DNA of 64,000 nucleotides. It comes from Rhizobium mesoamericanum STM3625. Its GTDB lineage: Bacteria > Pseudomonadota > Alphaproteobacteria > Rhizobiales > Rhizobiaceae. Where the stretch lies: NCBI RefSeq assembly GCF_000312665.1, contig NZ_HF536773.1, positions 607,582 to 671,581 of the forward strand. The letters are read 5' to 3'. The position numbers were made by a program, and so were the translations under genes. Below the pieces are notes generated by a model, which did no database searches, was not told where the DNA came from, and was given only the letters and a program-made list of their open reading frames with translations. Below, piece by piece: positions 27,146 to 35,676 of this stretch (positions are counted from its first letter, which is position 1; each line of letters opens with the position of its first letter).

Positions 27146-28044
27146 CCGCGCACCTCATGTCGGGTCGAACGTACATAGATGACCGAGGCGATCATCACGA
27201 CGATGATCATCACTACTGAAATCGTCGCACCCTTGGCGAAATCATATTCCTTGAAGGACCAAAGCCACGCCCAGTATTGCGCCACGTTGGAGGAATTGTT
27301 CGGGCCGCCAGATGTGATCACCGCAAAGAGATCGAATTGCTGCAATGTGAAGATCATGCCGAGCGAGATGACGGCACCGATCGTCGAACGCATCATCGGC
27401 AGCGTAATGGTCCAGAAGCGCTGCCAGCCATTGGCGCCGTCAAGTTCGGCCGCCTCGTAGAGGTCGCCCGGAATGGAGGAGAGACCAACAGACAGCAGGA
27501 TCATGTTGAAGGACACGCCGAGCCAGATATTGGCGATAATCACCGCCCAGAGCGAATAGACGGGATCCGAGCGCCAGAAAATATTGGCATTGGTGATCGA
27601 AAGGCTCTTGAGCAGGTAGTTCAGGACGCCGAAATCGCCCGACAGGATCAGATTCCAGATCGCGCCGACGACGAGCCCGGGCATTACCCATGAAACAAGA
27701 AACAGGCCGCGCAGCCAGGACGATCCGGGAAATCCGGTCCAGAAGAACAGCGCCAGCCCGAAGCCGATCAGGAACTGTCCGGCGATCGATGCGACGACGA
27801 AGATCACCGTGTTCTTCATCACCAGCCAGGCTTCCGGCCGCGCGAACACTTCCTGGTAGTTCTTCAAGCCGACAAAGGGGCGAAACACCTGCGCGAGACT
27901 GAACATATCGACCTGTTGCAGGCTCATCAGCACATTGTAGACAAGCGGCAAGAAAGACAAAAAAAACAGAAATGCAAAGGGAATTGCTGCAAGTGTGACG
28001 TCAAACCCCTTTCCGTCTCTTATTCCGCTGGCAACAGTGCCCAT
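27142..28044 (-). CDS. Sugar ABC importer permease (MalF/UgpA type)
   Basis: A 300-residue inner-membrane permease. About six helices are visible, and the EAA loop reads DLYEAAELDGANGWQRFWTI. It pairs with the downstream MalG-type permease. The ATG at 28044 is preceded by GAGGAGG and preferred over the ATG at 28065. A 286-bp gap containing a palindromic repeat element separates it from the binding-protein gene. Confidence 0.92.
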   Translation of the reverse strand: MGTVASGIRDGKGFDVTLAAIPFAFLFFLSFLPLVYNVLMSLQQVDMFSLAQVFRPFVGLKNYQEVFARPEAWLVMKNTVIFVVASIAGQFLIGFGLALFFWTGFPGSSWLRGLFLVSWVMPGLVVGAIWNLILSGDFGVLNYLLKSLSITNANIFWRSDPVYSLWAVIIANIWLGVSFNMILLSVGLSSIPGDLYEAAELDGANGWQRFWTITLPMMRSTIGAVISLGMIFTLQQFDLFAVITSGGPNNSSNVAQYWAWLWSFKEYDFAKGATISVVMIIVVMIASVIYVRSTRHEVRG

Positions 28045-28111
28045 ACTCCAAGCCTCCTCACCCATACATTCGACGCGATGGGCTTCGAATGTCCATGTTT
28101 ACTGAATGCTC

Positions 28112-28258
28112 CTTCGGGCACCTTCCTCTCAAGGAAGAGAGCAGATGCTTGCCGAACCGCGACGTCAAGATTGGTGCCGCGCAAGCAAGAGCAGAGAGTG
28201 CCGGGAGGGAGCGCCACCACAGTCTCCACCCTCTCCCTTGAGAGGAAGATGTCCGAAG
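28112..28258. repeat. Palindromic MITE/RIME-like intergenic element
   Basis: A compact element of about 147 bp. Its ends (28112-28139 and 28231-28258) are imperfect inverted repeats of about 28 bp that share a CCTTGAGAGGAAG core on one strand. A smaller inverted repeat lies inside (28146-28152 with 28181-28187). It has no coding capacity. Size, structure and location between binding-protein and permease genes resemble rhizobial intergenic mosaic elements or a MITE. It could form a long RNA hairpin affecting operon expression. Confidence 0.6.
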
Positions 28259-28329
28259 AACAATAACACGACAATCCGTGTCCTTGGCGGTGCCGCCAGA
28301 CTTCCGTCCAGCGGCCCGTCAGGCCGATC

Positions 28330-29568
28330 TCAGCCCTCGCCGAGAATACCCTTGATGGTCGCGGCTGCCTGGTCGAGCGCAGCCTGCGGCGTGGCCTGTC
28401 CCGTCAGCGCGGACTGGATTGCGTCCTGTATCGCCTTGGAGATCTTCGGCCACTGCGGATGCGGACCGCGCGGCTTGGCGTACTTCAACTGCTCGAGGAA
28501 TACCTTGAGTGCAGCATCCTTCTTCTCATTGCCAGTCGGCGGAATCGTAATGTCCGAACGGGCCGGTAACTGACCAAAGTTCTTGAACATCTTGTCATCC
28601 TGGGAAGCGAAATATTCGAGCGCCTTGAAGGCCTCGGCCGGATGCTTGGTGCTGGCGAAGATCGCCCAGTTGAAGTCGCCCATCGCCGAAGACGGCTCGA
28701 CGCCGTCCTTCGGCACCGGCATCAGTGTCACGCGCCAGTCGAACTTGGCTTCCTGCGACATGCGATCGAGTTCCCAAGGGCCGGAAATCACCATCGCCGC
28801 ATTGCCGGAATTGAAGGTGCCTGTCGAGTCCCACTGTCCGCGGGTCAGGGTGTCAGGCGAAGCAAGCTTCTCGTCGAGGATCGTCTTCCAGGTTTCCAGC
28901 GCCTTGACGGCGCCTGGTGCGTTGATGTGGTCATAGCCACCCCCGCCCATCTGCGCCCAAGGCAGGAACTGGAAGGTGCCCTCCTCGTTTGCCTTGGCGG
29001 AGAAGGCAAGACCATAGACGTTCTTTGCCGGATCATTCAGCTTGCGGGCCGCATCCAACAGTTGATCCCAGGTGTGCGGCGGCTTGTCGGGATCGAGGCC
29101 CTTGGCCTTGAACATGTCGACATTGTAGTAAAGGGCAATCGTATTGGTTGCTTTCGGTACGCCGAAGAGCTTCTTGTCCCACGTGACCGAGTTCAGCGGA
29201 CCAGGGAAATAGTTTTCCTTCTTGATCACCGAGGACTTGGCGATCATGTCGGTGAGATCGAGGAACGCCCCATGCGAGGCAAACATCGCATGCTCGGGAT
29301 TGTCGACGGCAATGATGTCTGGCGCCTGACCCGTGGAATAAGCGCGCATTGCTTCACTGACGACATCATCGAACTGGATCTCGCGATATTCTATCTTGAT
29401 GCCATTGTTCTGCGCGTTGAATTCCCTGATCAGGCTCGGTGCCGGCTGGTTTACCTTGTCCAGCGACCAGAGGGTCAAGGTGACGTCCTCGGCCTTGGCG
29501 GCGAGACCAAAGAGAGAAACGCCTGCCAGCGCCAAGGCGCCGATCACTGCAAATTTGCGGATACTCAT
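28330..29568 (-). CDS. Sugar ABC importer substrate-binding protein
   Basis: A 412-residue periplasmic binding protein of the SBP_bac_1 (CUT1) type. The signal peptide ends near AAKAEDVTL at about residue 26. The mature part starts VTLTLWSLDK and includes SGPWELDRM and AIFASTKHPAEAFKALEYF, which are usual for the family. It delivers an unknown carbohydrate to the permeases encoded downstream. A strong AAAGGAGG ribosome site precedes the ATG. The strong start plus position fits high expression. Confidence 0.92.
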   Translation of the reverse strand: MSIRKFAVIGALALAGVSLFGLAAKAEDVTLTLWSLDKVNQPAPSLIREFNAQNNGIKIEYREIQFDDVVSEAMRAYSTGQAPDIIAVDNPEHAMFASHGAFLDLTDMIAKSSVIKKENYFPGPLNSVTWDKKLFGVPKATNTIALYYNVDMFKAKGLDPDKPPHTWDQLLDAARKLNDPAKNVYGLAFSAKANEEGTFQFLPWAQMGGGGYDHINAPGAVKALETWKTILDEKLASPDTLTRGQWDSTGTFNSGNAAMVISGPWELDRMSQEAKFDWRVTLMPVPKDGVEPSSAMGDFNWAIFASTKHPAEAFKALEYFASQDDKMFKNFGQLPARSDITIPPTGNEKKDAALKVFLEQLKYAKPRGPHPQWPKISKAIQDAIQSALTGQATPQAALDQAAATIKGILGEG

Positions 29569-29635
29569 AGTTCTCCTCCTTTGTGGTTATCCTGTCGCAA
29601 GCCGGCGATTCCTCCTCGCCGGCCCCACGATGTCG

Positions 29636-30538
29636 TCAAACCGGGTCGACGATGAAATTGCCGCCCCGGGCATGCTTGAGATGGTTCAATGCGTAGACCT
29701 GGCCGGTCATTTCCAGTTCGTCGCGATAGACCGGGTCATGCCAGCCTTCGATGTCGATCGAACCGGACCAGCCGGCAAGCCGCAGTTCCGAAATGATGTC
29801 TGTCCAGTTGCTGTCGCCAAAGCCCGGAGTGCGCATGAACACGAACTTCTCCTTGCCGAAGATGCCATGCTCCTTGATGACATCCCAGCGGATTGTCGCG
29901 TCCTTGCCGTGCACATGGAAGATCTTGCTTGCCCATTTGCGGATCTGCGGCAGCGGCTCGATTAGGTAGACCATCTGGTGGCAGGGTTCCCACTCAAGGC
30001 CGATGTGGTCGTCGGGCGTTTCGTTGAAGATCAGTTCCCAGGCGTCCGGGTTGTGCGCAATGTTCCAGTCCCCGGTCGCAAAGTTGCCATCCATGGCGCA
30101 GTTTTCGAAGGCAATCTTGACGCCCTTGTCGGCTGCGCGCTTTGAAAGCTCGCTCCAGATCTCCTTGTAGCGCGGCAGGCTGTCGGTCAGAGGCCTGTTG
30201 CGGATGCGGCCGGTGAAGCCTGCAACGCAGTTTGCGCCGAAATGATGTGCATTGTCGATGCAGTCCTTCCAGCCTTGCAGCGTCTGCAGATCCATGTCCG
30301 TGGTCTCGAGCGGATTGCCGAACATGCCAAGCGTCGAAATGGTGATGTCGCGATCACCGATTGCATCGAGACAGCGCTTGCCGAGTTCGGCGAGATTCTG
30401 GCCGTTCGTCGTCTGCCAGAAGAAGGGTTCAAAGCTTTCAAATCCCATCTCGGCGATCTGGCCGATGCGCTTGTCGGCGCCGCCTTTGGAGGCGCTGACC
30501 ATGGTGCCGATACGAATGGACTTGGCGGGGTTGCTCAC
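29636..30538 (-). CDS. Sugar phosphate isomerase/epimerase-like TIM-barrel protein
   Basis: A 300-residue AP-endonuclease-2-like TIM barrel (xylose isomerase-like superfamily). Metal-site segments include KIAFENCAMDG (Glu), HIGLEWEPCHQ (Glu and His), KIFHVHGKDA (His) and DIEGWHDP. Such enzymes isomerise or epimerise sugars or keto-inositols. Placement 11 bp after a Gfo/Idh/MocA oxidoreductase gene and upstream of a sugar importer suggests they act in series on the imported compound. The start is GTG at 30538 with AAGGA upstream. Confidence 0.88.
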   Translation of the reverse strand: MSNPAKSIRIGTMVSASKGGADKRIGQIAEMGFESFEPFFWQTTNGQNLAELGKRCLDAIGDRDITISTLGMFGNPLETTDMDLQTLQGWKDCIDNAHHFGANCVAGFTGRIRNRPLTDSLPRYKEIWSELSKRAADKGVKIAFENCAMDGNFATGDWNIAHNPDAWELIFNETPDDHIGLEWEPCHQMVYLIEPLPQIRKWASKIFHVHGKDATIRWDVIKEHGIFGKEKFVFMRTPGFGDSNWTDIISELRLAGWSGSIDIEGWHDPVYRDELEMTGQVYALNHLKHARGGNFIVDPV

Positions 30539-30549
30539 GTCATTATTCC

Positions 30550-31584
30550 TTATGCTGAAATTTCAATGCGCTTGCCGGTCTTGGCGCTTTCGATCGCACC
30601 GAAGACCATGGCGAGGCTTCTGATATTGTCGGAACTTGCCGTCTCGGGCCGCTTGCCCGTTTCGATAGCCTCGACGAAGCCCGAAATAACGCTGGCATGA
30701 CCGTGCGTTTCTTCCTCGTGGGCTGGTTCGGGAACGTTTACGGGCGTAAAGCCATGCAGGAGGCCCGGCTCGTTGCCGGCAACCGCTGCATTGAACGTGT
30801 CGCCGCCGTCCCAGGTCAGCATGCCCTTGGAGCCGACGAGACGCCATTCGCTTTCCCAACTCGTGCGCTCCCCTTCTGCGCACCATGAGCCGCGGTAGGT
30901 AAAGACGACATCGTCGGAAAACTCGAATGTGGCGTTTGCCGAGGCGCCATGCTTGTACCAGGAGCCTTTCGGATTGCGCTCGATGCAATAGACCGCGAGC
31001 GGCTTCTTGTCGGCGACATAGCGCGCTGCGTCGAATGTATGGATTGCCATGTCGAGCAGCAGAACGTTGTCCATTTCCTCACGGAAACCGCCGAAATGCG
31101 GGCCGAGGAAGAAGTCGCAATGGATGGCCGTCAGATCGCCGATCACCCCGCTCGCGACGAAGCGGCGCATGCGACGCACGCCAGAAATGAAGCGGCGGTT
31201 CTGAATGATGGCGTGGATCTTGCCGGTCTCGGCAGCGAGATCGATCAGCGCTGCCCCTTCTGCAAGCGATGTCGCCATCGGTTTTTCGCTGAGGACGTGG
31301 CAGCCAGCCTTCAGTGCCGTGGAGACGACATTGAAACGGGCCGTCGGAATGACGACGTCGAACACGATGTCAGCGCTTGTCTTGGCAATGACGTTGGCAA
31401 GATCGCTGCCGATGACGGCGCCCTTAAGGCCGAACTCGGCGGCGAGCGCTTCGGCTGCTGCCGGATTGACATCGACAAGCCCCCTCACCTCGATGGCGGC
31501 TGCGAGAGCCGGGGTTTGCTTGATGGCACGCAACCAGCCCTTGGCCATGGCTCCGCACCCGCATAGAACGGCATTCAAGATCAC
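30550..31584 (-). CDS. Gfo/Idh/MocA family oxidoreductase
   Basis: A 344-residue NAD(P)-dependent dehydrogenase. The N-terminal Rossmann fold contains AVLCGCGAMAKGWL, and the CHVLSEKPMATSLAEG segment supplies the conserved EKP lysine. The C-terminal alpha/beta domain includes a DMAIHTFDAARY motif whose His is the usual catalytic residue. It probably oxidises a ring hydroxyl of a sugar or inositol. GTG at 31584 with GGAGG five bases upstream is chosen. An ATG at 31629 would place the start too near the promoter at 31632-31675. It is first gene of the operon. Confidence 0.9.
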   Translation of the reverse strand: MILNAVLCGCGAMAKGWLRAIKQTPALAAAIEVRGLVDVNPAAAEALAAEFGLKGAVIGSDLANVIAKTSADIVFDVVIPTARFNVVSTALKAGCHVLSEKPMATSLAEGAALIDLAAETGKIHAIIQNRRFISGVRRMRRFVASGVIGDLTAIHCDFFLGPHFGGFREEMDNVLLLDMAIHTFDAARYVADKKPLAVYCIERNPKGSWYKHGASANATFEFSDDVVFTYRGSWCAEGERTSWESEWRLVGSKGMLTWDGGDTFNAAVAGNEPGLLHGFTPVNVPEPAHEEETHGHASVISGFVEAIETGKRPETASSDNIRSLAMVFGAIESAKTGKRIEISA

Positions 31585-31631
31585 GATTTCCTCCGCTGGA
31601 CCGTTTCCGGTTTCCCTCCCGAAACGCATCC

Positions 31632-31675
31632 CGTAAACGTTTACGATACTAAGCGGAAACGTTTCCTGCTGTCAA
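31632..31675 (-). promoter_or_regulatory. Sugar operon promoter with two LacI-type operators
   Basis: On the minus strand TTGACA (31675-31670) and TAGTAT (31651-31646) are separated by 18 bp. A perfect 12-bp palindrome GGAAACGTTTCC (31655-31666) fills the spacer. A perfect 14-bp palindrome CGTAAACGTTTACG (31632-31645) starts directly after the -10 box. Their centres are 22 bp apart, two helical turns. The central CG with flanking AAAC/GTTT is typical of LacI-family operators. No LacI-type gene is in the window. Confidence 0.75.
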
Positions 31676-31808
31676 TGCTGTGTGTTTTTTGCAAAAATGC
31701 TGCGGAAAACACGTGAAAACGTAGTGGCTTAGGCCCATATATTTCGCACTGCGGCATGAAAATATTCAACGGAATTTCTCTGGCTGCCACTCAACCGACG
31801 AGCATCGC

Positions 31809-31837
31809 GGGACGACGGCAGCCAACGGCGTCGTCCC
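31809..31837 (-). terminator. Hairpin after the dha operon
   Basis: A perfect 9-bp stem (31809-31817 with 31829-31837, 11-base loop) lies about 80 bp past the stop of the last dha gene, in the gap before the next operon's promoter. There is no T-tract, so it is a terminator candidate only by position and strength. Confidence 0.35.
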
Positions 31838-31916
31838 TTCCCCCAGCAATTGCGCGAGAACGGGTGAAATCAGCGGCTGATGGCGCTGCGGAAACGCTTG
31901 GCAACCGCGCCAGCGC

Positions 31917-32909
31917 CTAGCAACCCCAGCGCAACGCAGCGGTTGCAACGGGCGAATCCCACAGAGAAAGCTCCTCGTCTGTTAGGAAAGCAAGCGTGAT
32001 CGAAAGGCCCTGCATGTCGAGCGAGGTGGCATAGGTGCCAACAAGCGAGCGCTCAATCCGCACGCCGTGCTCCGAAAGGATGCCAAGGGCGGAGTTGTAG
32101 GCAAGATAGAGTTCGGCCGGCGGTGTGCCGCCAAGCCCGTTTACGAGAAGCAGTCCTTTGTCTGCGCTTCGACTGATGTCGCTGAGGATCGTCTCGCTAA
32201 GACGTCTCACGATGGTATCAACGTTGCTGAAGGGCTCTCTTGAATGGCCCGGTTCCCCGTGAATGCCCACCCCCATTTCTATCTCGTCCGGTCCAAGCGT
32301 GAACGTTGTTCGCTGCGTATGTGGCACTGCGACACCCGTCAGGGCGACACCCATCGATCGAATGCGTGAGGAGAGGCTGTCGCCAATGGCCTTCAGCTCG
32401 GCAATGGGTACGCATCGCTCGGCAGCTGCTCCAAGAAGCCTTTCTGTGATCAGCGTGCCGGCTACACCACGCCGACCACGACCATCGCCGGCCCTTGCCG
32501 TTTCGATATCATCGCAGGCAAGTACCATTTCAATTCTATGTCGGCCTGACGCCATCTCTGCCGCCATCTCGAAGTTCATGACGTCGCCGTCATAGTTCTT
32601 GACGACCAGCAGACATCCAGCGCCGGTATCTGTCTCCTCTATCGCGCTCACGATCTGGTCCGGCGTCGGAGACGTGAAGATATGTCCAACGCAAGCGGCA
32701 TCGAGCATGCCGTGACCGACGAAGCCGATGTGCATGGGTTCATGACCCGCGCCACCGCCGGAGATGATCGCGACCTTGCCAGGAACCAGGTGGTGGCGGC
32801 GAATGAACTTGCGCTCCGCGCCGAACACAACGAATTCCTCATGGGCGCGCACGAAGCCTTCGACGCTTTCGGCGACCATGGTCTGCGCTGTGTTCATGAA
32901 CTTCTTCAT
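31917..32909 (-). CDS. dhaK: Dihydroxyacetone kinase subunit DhaK
   Basis: A 330-residue substrate-binding subunit. Visible family motifs are IISGGGAGHEP and VKNYDGDVMNFE, plus VGIHGEPGH, whose His forms the covalent hemiaminal with the ketose. No DhaL domain follows, so it needs a separate DhaL and is the PTS-type partner of the DhaL and DhaM genes upstream in this operon. The ATG at 32909 has GGGAGGGG just upstream. The substrate may be dihydroxyacetone or a related ketose such as erythrulose. It is last gene of the long operon starting at 43655. Confidence 0.93.
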   Translation of the reverse strand: MKKFMNTAQTMVAESVEGFVRAHEEFVVFGAERKFIRRHHLVPGKVAIISGGGAGHEPMHIGFVGHGMLDAACVGHIFTSPTPDQIVSAIEETDTGAGCLLVVKNYDGDVMNFEMAAEMASGRHRIEMVLACDDIETARAGDGRGRRGVAGTLITERLLGAAAERCVPIAELKAIGDSLSSRIRSMGVALTGVAVPHTQRTTFTLGPDEIEMGVGIHGEPGHSREPFSNVDTIVRRLSETILSDISRSADKGLLLVNGLGGTPPAELYLAYNSALGILSEHGVRIERSLVGTYATSLDMQGLSITLAFLTDEELSLWDSPVATAALRWGC

Positions 32910-32963
32910 CAAGCCCCTCCCAAGGCGATGATCGTTTCAGTCTGGTCGCGCTTTCGCGCAGCG

Positions 32964-33374
32964 TCACTCCGGCGGTCCGGAAATTGCGGCAATCTTCTGC
33001 ACCAGATCGGCGATCGCCTCCTCCAGCAGCCGGTTGCGCCGCTCGTCGCCGAAATCGGGCACCATCAGCGAAAGATGCCGCAGCTTTTCCGTGGCGCCAA
33101 GCTCCGGCAGTTTGCCCGGATGTGCGGCCTGGTAGGCATCCACAAAGCGCTCCTGCTCGGCGGCGCTGAAATGGCACACCCGGAAGATCGTCGCGAGATG
33201 TCGGGCAGGAAGAGGCGTCGCATAGGTCGGGCTTGTTATCTGGGTGACGAAGCTTCGATGCTTGCCAAGTTCGGTGGCCAGCCGCTGACGCGTTCCGGAA
33301 GGTCTGTTGTCGATGATCTGCGCCAAAATGGACTTATAGGCGATAATGGCGTCTTCGGTGTCTTCGCGCGCCAT
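32964..33374 (-). CDS. Small HTH-like protein in dha operon
   Basis: A 136-residue soluble protein. Residues about 25-75 (RQRLATELGKHRSFVTQITS, then PARHLATIFRVCHFS) resemble a Cro/CI helix-turn-helix followed by capping helices. The C-terminal half is helical and Glu/Arg-rich. It is not a known member of the Dha kinase set. Its start lies 1 bp after the Enzyme I stop (TAAGATG), so it is translationally coupled. It may regulate the operon or modulate the phosphorelay; both are inference. Confidence 0.6.
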   Translation of the reverse strand: MAREDTEDAIIAYKSILAQIIDNRPSGTRQRLATELGKHRSFVTQITSPTYATPLPARHLATIFRVCHFSAAEQERFVDAYQAAHPGKLPELGATEKLRHLSLMVPDFGDERRNRLLEEAIADLVQKIAAISGPPE

Positions 33375-33375
33375 C

Positions 33376-34953
33376 TTACTCTCCGGCTGCCCTTGTTCCA
33401 TCGGCGTGCAAGCCGCCGATTGCCGACCTTATCGCGGGAAGTTGGGCAGGCGCCACGGAAAAATGCCGGATGCCAACGGCCAGCAATGCGCCTGTTCTGC
33501 GCTGATCGCCGGCCATGTCGCCGCAGATGCTGAACGGTTTGCTCCCGCCAAGGTTCACGGCATAGGCGATCAGGCGCAGTACGGCCGGCACAGCTTTCTC
33601 GCTGTAAGCGGCAAAATCGGTATCGTCACGAGCCGAAGCGGCAACATATTGCAAGAGGTCGTTGGTGCCGAACGAAAAGAAATCAGCGTCGAACTGGTCG
33701 AGCATCAGCGCAGCCGCCGGCACTTCCACCATCATGCCGATCGGAGGGTCTCGATGCGGTATGGCGCGGCGCGCAAAGGCGGCGGCCTCCTCCCGAAAGA
33801 TCTGCCTGATCTCATCGACATCGGAGGGAAAAGTCACCATCGGCAGCATGACGCGCAGATTGCCGAAGATTGCTGCACGCAACAGGGCGCGCGCCTGAAC
33901 ACGCGCAATCTCAGGCCTGGCAAGGAGAAGGCGTATGCCGCGAAGGTCAGGCGATGTTTCAAGGCCAGAGAGCGGCTTGTCGCCACCCACATCCAGCATG
34001 CGGATCGTCACTGGTCTGGTGCCAGCCCAGTCAAGCAGGCGCCGGTAAATGGCCAACTGCTTATCCTCGTTTGCAGCATCGGCAAGTGACGTTACCGCAA
34101 ATTCGGAGCGCATCAGTCCGATGCCGGCGGTCGACGCTGCGCTGATCCTTTCGATTTCATCGGGGGCATTGACGTTGATGGACAACAGCACCTCTAAACC
34201 GTCGGCCGTGCGCGCGCTGCCATTGTCGGTTATCGCCGCCGCACTCGTCGTCGGATGCTCGGCTTGCAGCGGGCGGGCGTTCTCCTTGCCTGCTTGAAGA
34301 ATAACGGCTCCGCTATCGCCATCAACGCCGATAAGTTGCCCTTCTTCGATCGCGAAGCGACCGGCCCCTATAACCATCGGGACTGACCGGGATCTTGCAA
34401 GCAGCGCAACATGGCCTGCAGCGCTTCCGCCATAGAGCGCAATGCCGCCACCAGCGGACCAGTCATGTGCAAGAAAGCGGCTGGGCTCCATGTCCTTGCC
34501 GACATAGATGGACCCAGGTGGAAAGTCTCCTACCGGCGTTCCGGTGAGCGCGGCGAGGACACGATTCTTGATATCGAGAATATCGACGGCACGTGCCCTG
34601 AGCTGCTCTTCGTCAGCGCTTTCCAATTCGCGGACATATCCATCGAGTGTCGCCACCCATGCAAAAACTGCGTTCTCGCCTGCATCGATCCGCGCGCTCG
34701 CCATCTCGGTGATCGTCGGATCGCGAAGCACCTCGATCTGGAAATCGATGATGTCGCCACCTTCTGCGTCAGCGCCAGCAGCCAGGTGCTGGAGCTCGCC
34801 GATGGCGGTCTCGATGGCGCCCGCAAGCTCCGCGCGCTCCGAAACGGCAGGCGGTGACATGAAAACTGTGGCCGGCGGTTCCGCGATGTAAGCCGGCCCG
34901 GTCGCAACACCCGGCGACGCGCTGGTGGCTTTCAATCTATGCGGTGCGGCCAT
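33376..34953 (-). CDS. Phosphoenolpyruvate-protein phosphotransferase (Enzyme I), DHA pathway
   Basis: A 525-residue Enzyme I that passes phosphate from PEP to HPr. The phospho-histidine region is GGSAAGHVALLARSRSVPM (His at about 181). The PEP-binding barrel includes GIGLMRSEF, MLDVGGDKPL, GTNDLLQY and the catalytic Cys in FSICGDMAGD. Length is slightly short of E. coli PtsI (575). Within an operon with HPr and DhaM it should feed the DHA kinase. The ATG at 34953 overlaps the HPr gene by 17 bp. An ATG at 34968 is also possible. Confidence 0.92.
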   Translation of the reverse strand: MAAPHRLKATSASPGVATGPAYIAEPPATVFMSPPAVSERAELAGAIETAIGELQHLAAGADAEGGDIIDFQIEVLRDPTITEMASARIDAGENAVFAWVATLDGYVRELESADEEQLRARAVDILDIKNRVLAALTGTPVGDFPPGSIYVGKDMEPSRFLAHDWSAGGGIALYGGSAAGHVALLARSRSVPMVIGAGRFAIEEGQLIGVDGDSGAVILQAGKENARPLQAEHPTTSAAAITDNGSARTADGLEVLLSINVNAPDEIERISAASTAGIGLMRSEFAVTSLADAANEDKQLAIYRRLLDWAGTRPVTIRMLDVGGDKPLSGLETSPDLRGIRLLLARPEIARVQARALLRAAIFGNLRVMLPMVTFPSDVDEIRQIFREEAAAFARRAIPHRDPPIGMMVEVPAAALMLDQFDADFFSFGTNDLLQYVAASARDDTDFAAYSEKAVPAVLRLIAYAVNLGGSKPFSICGDMAGDQRRTGALLAVGIRHFSVAPAQLPAIRSAIGGLHADGTRAAGE

Positions 34954-35281
34954 GCTTCTTCTCTTCATCGAAGTTTCGCTCGATGAGATCCTTCAACGCC
35001 CGGACTGCCTCTTCTGCGAGGATTCCGTCGGCGCGGATTTTCAATATCGAACCCTTGCGGATCCTGGCACCCATGATCTTAATGATGCTCTTGCCGTTCA
35101 GCCAGACGTCACTGCCGTTGACCGCGACTTCGATCAAGCAGGGGAACGACTTTGCCAGCCGCGTGAACGTCACGGAGGGGCGAGCGTGCAATCCCACGCC
35201 GTGCTTCACCTCGACTTCCGTCTGGCACCTGGCGTGCACGTGTTCGGCCTCCCGGTTTCCTATGCGCAATCCGCCGCTCAT
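34937..35281 (-). CDS. HPr family phosphocarrier protein
   Basis: A 114-residue phosphocarrier with the phosphorylatable His in GVGLHARPSVTF and the regulatory-helix region NGKSIIKIMGARIRKG. It is about 25 residues longer at the N-terminus than E. coli HPr. It receives phosphate from the neighbouring Enzyme I and passes it to DhaM. The ATG overlaps the dhaM stop by one base (TGATG) and the 3' end overlaps the Enzyme I gene. Confidence 0.92.
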   Translation of the reverse strand: MSGGLRIGNREAEHVHARCQTEVEVKHGVGLHARPSVTFTRLAKSFPCLIEVAVNGSDVWLNGKSIIKIMGARIRKGSILKIRADGILAEEAVRALKDLIERNFDEEKKHGRTA

Positions 35282-35676
35282 CAGGGTGACAGTTCCTCCG
35301 CCGTTGCTACGACCTTGGCCAGCGATGCTCCGCCGGAGGCCTCCGCAGCGGCGATGACCGCGCCCTCCACCACGGGAGCATTGCAAATCGAGACGAGCTT
35401 CGCGCGCGGCAAACCGAGCATCTCAATGGCCATCTCGCTGTTGGTTTCGGCGCCACCAAGATCGACGAAGACAGCGACGCCTGCCTCCGACCACGCCTCC
35501 TCGATGGCCTTCAGGATGCCGCGGGCATCGGTGCCGAGTTCGCCGTGACTGTTGCCACCCGACCAGGCGAGCGGAACACTGTCGCCGACCATCTGCCGGA
35601 CCATGTCGGCCGTGCCCCGCGCAACGAGCGGCGAGTGGGAGACGATCACGATCCCAACGTTTGGCTTCAAGTTCAT
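35281..35676 (-). CDS. dhaM: Dihydroxyacetone kinase phosphodonor DhaM (EIIA-Dha)
   Basis: A 131-residue EIIA-type phosphotransfer protein of the mannose/Dha fold. It begins with VGIVIVSHSPLVARG, whose His carries the phosphate that is handed to ADP bound in DhaL. FVDLGGAETNSEMA is a second family motif. Unlike E. coli DhaM, HPr and Enzyme I domains are not fused but encoded by the next two genes. The start overlaps the dhaL stop by 4 bp. Confidence 0.94.
   Translation of the reverse strand: MNLKPNVGIVIVSHSPLVARGTADMVRQMVGDSVPLAWSGGNSHGELGTDARGILKAIEEAWSEAGVAVFVDLGGAETNSEMAIEMLGLPRAKLVSICNAPVVEGAVIAAAEASGGASLAKVVATAEELSP

Noticed and set aside
28642..29655. 337-codon plus-strand frame opposite the sugar-binding protein
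   Set aside because: Antisense shadow; the minus-strand gene has a strong ribosome site and signal peptide.
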